This document shows, one piece after another, positions 10,181 through 18,001 of a DNA stretch of 32,542 bases. The stretch comes from Sphingomonas bacterium (lineage in GTDB: Bacteria; Pseudomonadota; Alphaproteobacteria; Sphingomonadales; Sphingomonadaceae): contig NZ_JAQGLC010000006.1 of assembly GCF_028293085.1 (NCBI RefSeq), positions 1 through 32,542 on the forward strand, read 5' to 3'. The notes under the pieces are model-generated. The model worked only from the letters and a program-made list of their open reading frames with translations. It was not told the DNA's origin and ran no database searches. A program made the position numbers and the translations under genes. The first letter of the stretch is position 1, and each line of letters starts with the position of its first letter.

Positions 10181-11534
10181 TCACCGCGCGCAGGCCGGGG
10201 CGGTTGTCCTCCAGGATGAGTTCGCCCTCATGCAGCCTCGCCACGGCTCGCACCAAAGCCAGGCCGAGGCCGCTGCCCTCGGTGGCCCGCGCCTCATCCA
10301 GGCGGCGATATTTGCGCATCGACTCTTCGCGCCGGTTCGCGGGAATCCCGGCGCCCCGATCCGCGACCCAGAAAGAGACCGACGAGTCGCTCTCGTCCAC
10401 GCCGATCCGGATGCTTCCGCCGCTCGAAGCATATTTGAGCGCATTGTCGATCAGGTTCGAAACCGCCTGCCCGATCAGTTCGCGGTTGCCGAAGAACGTC
10501 ATGTCGCGCGGTTTCTCCACCGCGATCGAAACCCCGCTCTCCTCGGCAAGAGGCTGATACATTTCGCACAGGTCGCGGGTCAGCGCACCGAGGTCGAAGG
10601 GTGTGAAGTCCTCGCGTCCCATGCCTGCTTCGGTGCGGCTGATCTCGAGCGAGCCGGCGAGCATGCGCAACATGCCGTCGATCTCGCGTGAGATCGCGTC
10701 GATGGCCGGCCGCCGCGATTTGCCGGAAGAGGCGTCGCCGGCCTTTTCGATCCACGCCCGCATGCGCATGAGGGGCGAGCGAAGATCGTGGGCGAGGGCG
10801 TCGGTTACGAGACGGAGTTCCTCCACCAGCGCCTCGATGCGCGCCAGCATGGCATTGAGGGACGTCCCCAGCCGGTCGAACGGGTCCTTTGTGCCGAGCG
10901 TTTCGACGCGATTGCCGAGATCCCCCGCCGCGATGCGTGCTGCGACTTCGCCGATCCCCTGCACCCGTCGATTCATGAAGCGAACCATGATCGAGCCCCC
11001 GGCCAGGCCGATCGGGATGGCGAGGAGCAGGGCGCCGACCAGGGCAATCAAAAGCGCTTCCCGCATCGGCGCGCGATCGTCGATGACGACCCCGATCAGC
11101 AGATGCTCTCCCGTTGGCAGGCGGGTGGTCGACAGCCCGAAGCGTTCCGGTACGGCGTGTCCGTCCCGGTAGAGCAGCATTTCCCGCCAGTCGGTCGGTG
11201 TCCGAAGGGAGGGGGGCCAGGCTTCGATATTGCCGGCGATCTTGCGGCCGTCATGGTCGGCCAGCAGCAGAATGCCATGCGCCAGCACGCCGCTCGTCGC
11301 GCGTTCGCGCACCCCCTCGGCAAGCTCGGCCAGCCCGCCGGTGCGATATTCGCCCAGCAGGATGGCCTGACGGTCGTCGACCGTGGATTGATAGTTCCTC
11401 CCCGCGATGCGATCGGTCTGCTGATAGATGAAGACAAGGACCGGCACGGTGCCGACCATGCTTAGCGCCAGATAGAGCAGCACCAAACGTACGGTCGTGG
11501 AATGCTCCAGCCAGGTCCTGCCGAAGCGTCTCAA
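10149..11534 (-). CDS. Sensor histidine kinase with HAMP domain
   Basis: Two TM segments, HAMP, HisKA ALAHDLRSPLMRMRAWIE, N-box NLIDNALKYA, G-boxes DRGAGIP and GSGLGLALVRAVARLH. Confidence 0.93.
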   Translation of the reverse strand: MRRFGRTWLEHSTTVRLVLLYLALSMVGTVPVLVFIYQQTDRIAGRNYQSTVDDRQAILLGEYRTGGLAELAEGVRERATSGVLAHGILLLADHDGRKIAGNIEAWPPSLRTPTDWREMLLYRDGHAVPERFGLSTTRLPTGEHLLIGVVIDDRAPMREALLIALVGALLLAIPIGLAGGSIMVRFMNRRVQGIGEVAARIAAGDLGNRVETLGTKDPFDRLGTSLNAMLARIEALVEELRLVTDALAHDLRSPLMRMRAWIEKAGDASSGKSRRPAIDAISREIDGMLRMLAGSLEISRTEAGMGREDFTPFDLGALTRDLCEMYQPLAEESGVSIAVEKPRDMTFFGNRELIGQAVSNLIDNALKYASSGGSIRIGVDESDSSVSFWVADRGAGIPANRREESMRKYRRLDEARATEGSGLGLALVRAVARLHEGELILEDNRPGLRAVISLPSAHRFR

Positions 11535-12220
11535 GCGGCTTCGCTCAGCATGTAGCCGACACCGCGCACCGTATGGAGCAACGGCTCCCGCCCCGCCTCG
11601 TCGATCTTCTTCCGCAGGCGGCTGATATGGACGTCGATGACGTTCGTGCCCGGATCGAAATGATAGTCCCAGACCTCTTCCAGCAGCATCGTGCGGGTGA
11701 CCACATGGCCCTGGTTGCGGAGCAGGAACTCCAACAGTCTGAACTCCTGCGGCTGGAGGTCTATGCGCGCTCCCGCCCGCTCGACCCGATGCGTGAGCAG
11801 GTCCATTCTGAGCTCCCCGCAGGTCAGGGCGGTGACGACGGCCTCAGCATTGGCCGCGCCGCGCCTCTGCAGCGCTTCAAGCCGCGCGAGCAGCTCGGAA
11901 AAGGAGAACGGCTTGACCAGATAATCGTCGGAACCGGCCTTGAGCCCCTTCACCCGCTCGTTGGTCGATCCGACCGCGGAGAGAATGATGACGGGGGTCC
12001 CGATGCTCGCCGAGCGGATGGCGCCGAGCACGGCCAGGCCGTCCATGCCCGGCAGCATCCGATCGAGGATCACTGCGGCATAGTCCCCGGTCAGAGCGTG
12101 AAACAGACCCTCTCGGCCATCGGCCGCCCGGTCGACGACATAGCCGTTCTCGACCAGGCCTTTCGTGACATAGTCCGCCGTCGTCGCGTCGTCCTCGACA
12201 ACCAGGATTTTCTTGGTCAT
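11531..12220 (-). CDS. OmpR/PhoB-family response regulator
   Basis: KKILVVEDDATTADYV, receiver D in VILDRMLPGMDG, KPFSFSELLARLEAL, winged helix VIDVHISRLRKKID...VRGVGYML; ATGA overlap with the kinase gene. Confidence 0.95.
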   Translation of the reverse strand: MTKKILVVEDDATTADYVTKGLVENGYVVDRAADGREGLFHALTGDYAAVILDRMLPGMDGLAVLGAIRSASIGTPVIILSAVGSTNERVKGLKAGSDDYLVKPFSFSELLARLEALQRRGAANAEAVVTALTCGELRMDLLTHRVERAGARIDLQPQEFRLLEFLLRNQGHVVTRTMLLEEVWDYHFDPGTNVIDVHISRLRKKIDEAGREPLLHTVRGVGYMLSEAA

Positions 12221-12750
12221 CGCTCGCCTCCTTGCTCTGTCAAGACGCGCCCGGGCAACACGCGGATCGGCAGGTGCACGATAGTATAATGACCGCGGCG
12301 GTTGAGGGTAAGGGCTATGTCGGGCGTGCGTGGGTGCTTCAGCACTTCCACCGCCTCGCCCGGCGATCCGACCGCAATTCCGCCGATCCGCTCGATCACG
12401 TCGCCGGACCTGATCCCCGCCTGCGCGGCTGGACCGTTTTCGCCGAGACTGGTGATCACGAGCCCCTTGTCCCGCGAGGGAATGCCCAAATTCTCGGCCG
12501 TAACGCGGTCGAGCGGCTCGACCGTCGCGCCGAGCGCGGCATCGAGGTCGATCGCGGTCGCTTCCGTCCTCTCGGAGGGGAATTCAGGGCCGAAATCGCG
12601 ATCGGTGAGGATGAAGGCAGCGATCAGCGCGACCCCGGCTAAGACCGATATGGCCGCCGTCGCGCGCGATCCCACAATCATCCGGAGCTTTTTACTTTTC
12701 ATAATCATCATCATGGGCGGTAGCAGCTTACCGGGCGGCGTGTGCTTCAT
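12217..12750 (-). CDS. Membrane-anchored/exported orphan PDZ-domain protein
   Basis: Hydrophobic N-terminal segment; GLVITSLGENGPAAQAGIRSGDVIERIGGIAVGSPGEAVEVLK is PDZ-like; no protease domain. Start uncertain: ATG 12750 or the MMMIM run beginning at 12714. Confidence 0.8.
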   Translation of the reverse strand: MKHTPPGKLLPPMMMIMKSKKLRMIVGSRATAAISVLAGVALIAAFILTDRDFGPEFPSERTEATAIDLDAALGATVEPLDRVTAENLGIPSRDKGLVITSLGENGPAAQAGIRSGDVIERIGGIAVGSPGEAVEVLKHPRTPDIALTLNRRGHYTIVHLPIRVLPGRVLTEQGGER

Positions 12751-12954
12751 GACAAATCGGTAATGGTCCGGCGCGTCTCCGCTCAGGGAAAGATGACCAA
12801 AGCTTAATGATGCCGCTACATCTGCGTCACGTGCCGCACCCAGGTTGACCTGAGTCGTGCATAGCTCAGCCGCGCTGACAGCAACCCATAAGCAGGTATC
12901 AGCCCTCGAGCATCCGCCGCGATCGAGCATTTCCGTGCCGGGGGCTGGAAGCAG

Positions 12955-13030
12955 ATCGCGGTCGCGATGGCACTTTTTCGTGCGGTCATCTCGGCGCCCC
13001 TCGCGACCTCGACAGCCCCTGGATGTCGAG
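12955..13030. repeat. Cluster of hairpins downstream of the biosynthetic operon
   Basis: ATCGCG-GT-CGCGAT (12955-12968), GCAC-TTTTTC-GTGC (12970-12983), CTCGACA-9nt-TGTCGAG (13008-13030), just 3' of the small ORF stop on the minus strand. Confidence 0.4.
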
Positions 13031-13053
13031 CTCGCCGCCCGACTCCGCGCGAT

Positions 13054-13221
13054 TCAGAATCGAACCGTACCGTCGCTCCTCGGGACCAGATACGCCGTTC
13101 CACGATTGCGGGGACCGCGGGAATTGGTGCGGGCGCGCGTGAAGGGCAAACTGAACAATGACAAAAGGATCCGGGCCAGGCCCAGCGCCACATACAGCCA
13201 GAATTTCGCGGGCAGTCTCAT
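13054..13221 (-). CDS. Small (55 aa) predicted membrane protein, absent from the supplied ORF track
   Basis: Manual translation: MRLPAKFWLYVALGLARILLSLFSLPFTRAPTNSRGPRNRGTAYLVPRSDGTVRF*. Start overlaps the methyltransferase stop as ATGA (13218-13221); N-terminal hydrophobic stretch. Confidence 0.55.
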   Translation of the reverse strand: MRLPAKFWLYVALGLARILLSLFSLPFTRARTNSRGPRNRGTAYLVPRSDGTVRF

Positions 13222-13868
13222 CGGGCCGGCCGATCGACCGTCGCGACCAGGCCGTGGATACCGAACCCGATGGCCACGCGATCGATCCGGACGCCGCGGC
13301 CTCCCAGGCTGGCCCCGAGCATGTGTTCAAGCGCTTTTCGATCGTAGAGGATGTGCGTACCCTTTTTTGCGATGGGCCAGTGCGCCATGTCGGCGCCATC
13401 CGTCGCGTACACCGCAAGCCGTCCGCCCGGTTTCAGAACGCGAAGAATCTCGCGCATCACCACTTCGGGTTCCCGCCAGAAATAGATCACGTTCGATGCC
13501 ATGACCCGGTCGAAGCTTGCACTGGCATAGGGCAATGCCTCGAAACTGCCCTGCGTTAGGATGATGACGCCGTCGCGTATCCCTTTCGCGTTTCGTGCGC
13601 TCGCCTGTGCCAGCATTGCGAGCGAATGATCCATGCCGTGCACCACGCCCGGGCCAGCGCGGCGCGCCAGCAAGCCGAGCGCATCGCCCGGACCGCAGCC
13701 CAGATCGAGCACCCTCGTGCCGGGCTCCACCGCGAGGGCGTCGATGGCCAGCGCGGTCGGGCGGCGATTGGCGACGCGCATCACCTGACCGGTGAGCCAT
13801 CCGCCCAACCCGCGTGGATGCGCGAGCTGCCTTCCGATTGCCAGGGTGAACGACACGGCCCTAGGCAT
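13218..13868 (-). CDS. Class I SAM-dependent methyltransferase
   Basis: VLDLGCGPGDALGLLARRAGPG (motif I), ALPYASASFDRVMASNVIYFW, EILRVLKPGGRLAVYATD. Confidence 0.92.
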   Translation of the reverse strand: MPRAVSFTLAIGRQLAHPRGLGGWLTGQVMRVANRRPTALAIDALAVEPGTRVLDLGCGPGDALGLLARRAGPGVVHGMDHSLAMLAQASARNAKGIRDGVIILTQGSFEALPYASASFDRVMASNVIYFWREPEVVMREILRVLKPGGRLAVYATDGADMAHWPIAKKGTHILYDRKALEHMLGASLGGRGVRIDRVAIGFGIHGLVATVDRPAR

Positions 13869-14541
13869 GCCGGAGCTTGGCCTCGATCTTGGCAAGGAGC
13901 GCGCGTGCCTCGGCGCGGCGTCCGGCGTCCCAGACCGGACGCGCGCTGTTGGTCGGCGCTTGCAGACCGCGCAGGAGATACACTTTCGCGTCGGCCGGAT
14001 GGCCCTCCGAGTTCAGAAAGTCGGCATAGAAGAAGTTGTTGTCGAGTCCCCGGGGGTCCTGCGCGATGGCGGCCTGCAGCAAGGCGCGAGCCTTGGCGGT
14101 GCTGCCGAAGCCGATCGGGAAACCAGGTACGCGGTAATAAAGAACGCCGAGGCTCATCTTGATTCCGCCATCGGCGACGTTGGGATCGATCGCGCGCGCT
14201 TTTTCCAGGATATCGCGCGCAGCGGTGGCCAGGCCGAGCTGCCGGAAAACGCTTGCGCGCGCGGCCTCCTCGCTGGTCACGATGCCCTGCCAAAGCAGCG
14301 GCTCGGCACGACCGGGAAAGCGGGCGACGACCTGGGCGGCCTGTTGGGCCAGCACATCAAGTTGCCGGTATTGCTCGTCGCGATCTGCGACCTGATAGCG
14401 GATATGCTGCCAGACGCTGTCGATCTTCGCGACCTGCGCATCCATCGCAGGGTTGTTGCTCGCGTTCGCCGCGCCGTGGAGCGCAATACCGGCGAGCAAG
14501 GCGGTCGCGAGGCGGATCACTCGGAAGGAAGGCATCGTCAT
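13861..14541 (-). CDS. Exported TPR-like protein
   Basis: Signal peptide MTMPSFRVIRLATALLAGIALHGAANA; helical repeat region with ARDILEKARAIDPNVADGG and AKARALLQAAIAQDPRGLDNNFFYADFL. Confidence 0.82.
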   Translation of the reverse strand: MTMPSFRVIRLATALLAGIALHGAANASNNPAMDAQVAKIDSVWQHIRYQVADRDEQYRQLDVLAQQAAQVVARFPGRAEPLLWQGIVTSEEAARASVFRQLGLATAARDILEKARAIDPNVADGGIKMSLGVLYYRVPGFPIGFGSTAKARALLQAAIAQDPRGLDNNFFYADFLNSEGHPADAKVYLLRGLQAPTNSARPVWDAGRRAEARALLAKIEAKLRHA

Positions 14542-14548
14542 CTCCGGA

Positions 14549-15307
14549 TCATGATGGGAAAAGGCGTCGCGCTTTCGCGACCTGGCCGGCGAGCCCGGCA
14601 TCGACGAGGCGCGGGAGAAGCGCGTTGAGACGCATGAAGAAGGCCTCGCGAGCGCCGATGGAGACGTCCTTGCGTCGCTCGACGATCGCCTTGACGATCC
14701 GATCGGCCACGACCGCAGGGTCGTCCGCCGTCATGCCGGTGGCGACCATGAACGCGTTCACGGCGGCGTTGTTGAAGGCAGTGCGCACCGCGCGTGGAGC
14801 GACATAGGTGACCGTCAGGCCATCAGCCGTGACCTCGCGTCGCAGGGCTTCGCTCAACCCGCGCAGGCCGGCTTTCGCACTCGAATAGGCGGCGAAGAAA
14901 GGATAGTTCACCGAACCCATTACCGATCCGATATTGACGATCTGACCGGACCTGCGCGCGCGCATCGCCGGCAGCACGGCCGAAATGAGCGTTGCCGGCG
15001 CGACCAGATTGACGATAAAGCCTGCGCGCAGCGCGCTTGCCGGCTGATCCTCGAAAGCGCCGAAATATTGCAGGCCGGCGACGTTGACGAGAATGTCGAT
15101 CCGCCGGACCGTCAACTGCTCGCTGAGCCAGGCGAGCTCCTGGGGATCTGCGAGATCGGCGACGATGTGCTCGTTACAGGCGGGACATGGCACCCGATCG
15201 ATGCCCAATATATGCGCGCCGTCGGCCTGCATCCGGGCGGCGACCAGCGATCCGATGCCTCCGGCAGCACCCGTCAGGACGACCGCCTTGCCGTCAAGCT
15301 GCAGCAC
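14549..15307 (-). CDS. Short-chain dehydrogenase/reductase (SDR)
   Basis: GTG start with SD GGAGGGG; VVLTGAAGGIGSLVAARM, NVAGLQ, YSSAKAG catalytic YxxxK. The track start (15403) lies inside the upstream gene. Confidence 0.9.
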   Translation of the reverse strand: MLQLDGKAVVLTGAAGGIGSLVAARMQADGAHILGIDRVPCPACNEHIVADLADPQELAWLSEQLTVRRIDILVNVAGLQYFGAFEDQPASALRAGFIVNLVAPATLISAVLPAMRARRSGQIVNIGSVMGSVNYPFFAAYSSAKAGLRGLSEALRREVTADGLTVTYVAPRAVRTAFNNAAVNAFMVATGMTADDPAVVADRIVKAIVERRKDVSIGAREAFFMRLNALLPRLVDAGLAGQVAKARRLFPS

Positions 15308-17384
15308 GGAGCCCCTCCAGTTCGAATGCCGCGAACAGGGCGCCGAACAGCCCGAACATGTCGTTCGCCATGGCGGTGATCGCGGCCCGATCGCCGGGAT
15401 CATCGACGCGATTCATCAGCGCCTCGAAAAACGTCATATGCTCCTGATCGAGCGCACCGTGCGAGGTGAGGTAGCGAAAGGCCTCGGGTGGCAAACCAAG
15501 CTGCGCACGCACCGCTTCGGCACCATGGCTCGCCATGGCGATGCTCGTCCCTTCCAGAACATAGACCATGCCGAAGAATGCGGCCGGATTACCGTCGCGA
15601 ATGACACGGTAGGCGTGATCGACCATGGCGGCGGTCGCTGGCCCCGGCTCGCTCGCGGCGACGGCGGCGCCATCGCCGCCGGCCGCGTCGATATCGTCGA
15701 GGATCCAGTGCTCATGCCCGGTTTCTTCAGCGATATATTCGTCCAGCGCATCGACCAGATAGGGCCGCGCCGCGAGCCGGCTCCGCGCTTCCTGCATCAA
15801 CGGCACCGTATGGCGGACGTGATGATAGGCCTGCGAGAGATAGGCGATGTAGTCGGCGCGACTGACGCGCCCGCTCAGCCCGGCCTGCAATTGCGGCACC
15901 ATGGCAAAGCGCGCCTGAGCCTCGCGGGATTCGGCGACGAGGCGATCGAAGAACGGCATGACATCGGAGACCTCCGGATAGCGCGCGGCTATGGCGGAGC
16001 GTTTCAGCCTGCCATTACCCGTCAACAGCCCTGCTCCCGGCGTGAACGGGGGAACCACCTGCCACCGGGCGACACGGGCATAGGCCGGCAGCAAGGCGTT
16101 CACGGCGCGGATCGCCGCGCCGATATCCGCATCGGGCGTTGCGGGAACGAGCAGCGCGTCGAGTTCCGGCCGGCCGTCCCCGCGGACCATGGCCTGCAGG
16201 ATTTCGGGTCGTGCCAGCAGAGCGCCTTCGACCCATTCAGGCGAGATGTTGCGCCCGAAGCTGGTTACGATCAGGCTTGACTTGCGACCTTCGATCCAGA
16301 GCAACCCGTCGTCATCGATCCGCCCGATGTCGCCCGTTCGGAGCGCGCCAGCGTCGTGTGCAGCGCCGATCATGCCCAGGAACTTCGGGCCGTCGATCAG
16401 GATCTCGCCGTCCGGCGCCAGCGTGATGCGATTGAGACCGATGCTCTTCCCGACACTGCCACGAGAGGCTTCATTGCCTTGTTCCAAAGCAACGACGGAG
16501 CCGCATTCGGTCAGGCCATAGCCCTGGCGCACCGGCAGTCCCAACGCGGCGGCGCGATCGAGGACTTCGGAGGCGATCCGCGCTCCCCCGACCGCCACCA
16601 GCGTGAGTCCCGGCAGGCGACGTCCGGTTGTTTCCATCGCCCGTACCAGCCCGGCGAGATATTCCGGGACGAGGATGATCGACGTGATCGCGTGCGCCTC
16701 GATCGCGCGCGCCATCCGGACAAAATCCGGCCGGAACGGATCGCCAAGGCCCACCGCCTCTTGCGGCAGCGCCACATAGGTCCCGCCGGCAATCATGGTG
16801 GCGTAGAAGCCGGCAACGCTTTCGAGCAATATGCCGGGCGGGAGCAACGGCAGGTGACGGCCGGCATGTTCGATCCCGAGACAGGAAACGACCGCATTCG
16901 CCACGCCCCCCAGATGGTCGGCGGAAAGGCAGATACCCTTGGGGTTCCCCGTCGAGCCGGAGGTAAAGCTGATGATGGAGGTCGCATCGGGCAACGACAC
17001 TGCAGGTCGCACCATGCGCTCGACGCTGAGCTCGAGGCGCGGCGTGCCCGAATGATCCAGTGTGACGCCCGTGACAAAGGCCTCGCATCCGGCAGCCTCG
17101 AGCGTCAGCGATATCTGTTCCGGGGAGAAGAAGGCCGGGATGGCGACGCTCATCATGCCCGCCTCGAGCAGGGCCAGGTCGAGCAGGCACCGCGGGGCGC
17201 CATAGTCGGTACGGATCGCCACCGGTCTTGAGACATCGCCTATCGTCGCGACATCGGCCGCGATGGACGGCAGCATATCGGCAATGCCGCGCCAGCTCAG
17301 GATCGATCCCGCTCCGTCGTCGATCGCCCGCGCCTCGATCTTGTCCCGCGCATGCCGCGCGATAGCCGCGATGACCGGTTTCAT
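15294..17384 (-). CDS. Bifunctional protein: AMP-forming acyl-activating enzyme + C-terminal heme-oxygenase-like diiron (HDO/TenA-like) domain
   Basis: A3 FTSGSTGNPKG, A5 YGLTECGS, A7/A8 TGDIGRIDDDGLLWIEGRKSSLIVTSFGRNISPEWVE, A10 NGRLKR; the C-terminal part has EETGHEHW (ExxH), VLEGTS and HGALDQEH (HxxxDxxH). Confidence 0.85.
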   Translation of the reverse strand: MKPVIAAIARHARDKIEARAIDDGAGSILSWRGIADMLPSIAADVATIGDVSRPVAIRTDYGAPRCLLDLALLEAGMMSVAIPAFFSPEQISLTLEAAGCEAFVTGVTLDHSGTPRLELSVERMVRPAVSLPDATSIISFTSGSTGNPKGICLSADHLGGVANAVVSCLGIEHAGRHLPLLPPGILLESVAGFYATMIAGGTYVALPQEAVGLGDPFRPDFVRMARAIEAHAITSIILVPEYLAGLVRAMETTGRRLPGLTLVAVGGARIASEVLDRAAALGLPVRQGYGLTECGSVVALEQGNEASRGSVGKSIGLNRITLAPDGEILIDGPKFLGMIGAAHDAGALRTGDIGRIDDDGLLWIEGRKSSLIVTSFGRNISPEWVEGALLARPEILQAMVRGDGRPELDALLVPATPDADIGAAIRAVNALLPAYARVARWQVVPPFTPGAGLLTGNGRLKRSAIAARYPEVSDVMPFFDRLVAESREAQARFAMVPQLQAGLSGRVSRADYIAYLSQAYHHVRHTVPLMQEARSRLAARPYLVDALDEYIAEETGHEHWILDDIDAAGGDGAAVAASEPGPATAAMVDHAYRVIRDGNPAAFFGMVYVLEGTSIAMASHGAEAVRAQLGLPPEAFRYLTSHGALDQEHMTFFEALMNRVDDPGDRAAITAMANDMFGLFGALFAAFELEGLRAAA

Positions 17385-17926
17385 GGTTGGGGTCTCCGCC
17401 CCGTCGTCGCCCGCGCGAAGTCCAGCTTTGCCGCCGCAATATCCCCGGCACACAGCACCGGATCCGATGCGTAATATTGCCCCCAGTCCCGTGCGCTTCC
17501 GCCGAGCCGATCCGCAGACGCCGGTGCCAGCTCCAGGATCGACATATCGAGCCGGCGAAGCATGGCCCGCAAAGGCGCTGTCAGCACCGCGACGGCGAAC
17601 TCGGCCTGACCGATGAGCTCGCCGGCGGCACGACGCCACAGAGCGATCGTCGCGGCGGGACTGATCGAGGCATGGTCGCCCAGTTCAACGACGCTCTGCC
17701 GTTCGATCACCCGACCCAGGCGAGCGCCGAGCACCTGTTCGATCGGATCGTCGAGATATTGTTCGAGAAACAATCGGCTTTCGCCGGCGGGGCGATAGCC
17801 CAGAGTCGCGCATGGGCCGCGTTCGCCGGCGACCATCAGATAGAATGGGTAATCCGTCGCCGGCATGGCACCGTGGACGGCCTGGTAGCGATCGGCGATG
17901 AATCTGCGAACGGCAGTATCCGGCAT
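17381..17926 (-). CDS. 'Thermostable hemolysin' (T_hemolysin) family protein
   Basis: RLFLEQYLDDPIEQVLG, RQSVVELGDHASISPAATIALW, LRRLDMSILELAPASADRLG, WGQYYASDPVLCAGDIAAA match my recollection of this family; ATGA overlap with the downstream ligase gene. Confidence 0.75.
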   Translation of the reverse strand: MPDTAVRRFIADRYQAVHGAMPATDYPFYLMVAGERGPCATLGYRPAGESRLFLEQYLDDPIEQVLGARLGRVIERQSVVELGDHASISPAATIALWRRAAGELIGQAEFAVAVLTAPLRAMLRRLDMSILELAPASADRLGGSARDWGQYYASDPVLCAGDIAAAKLDFARATTGRRPQP

Positions 17927-17934
17927 TCGACTTC

Positions 17935-17955
17935 CTCGGCGTTGATACCGCCAAG
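17935..17955 (-). promoter_or_regulatory. Hairpin overlapping the Shine-Dalgarno of the hemolysin-family gene
   Basis: Minus strand CTTGGCG-GTATCAA-CGCCGAG (one G-U pair); 3' arm covers part of SD GAGGAAG (17931-17937). Confidence 0.3.
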
Positions 17956-18001
17956 ACTCCGATCGAGGCCAAGCACCCCAGTTCGATGACGCGCTTTTTT
18001 T

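Noticed and set aside
12841-12852. CAGGT-TG-ACCTG inverted repeat upstream of the PDZ operon
   Set aside because: Only 5-bp arms; expected by chance at this GC content without conservation data.
12816-13193. 125-aa minus-strand ORF between operons
   Set aside because: No domain, odd composition, conflicts with the better-supported 55-aa coupled ORF in another frame.
15084-16280. 398-aa plus-strand ORF antisense to ligase-HDO/SDR
   Set aside because: Shadow frame; no domain signatures.
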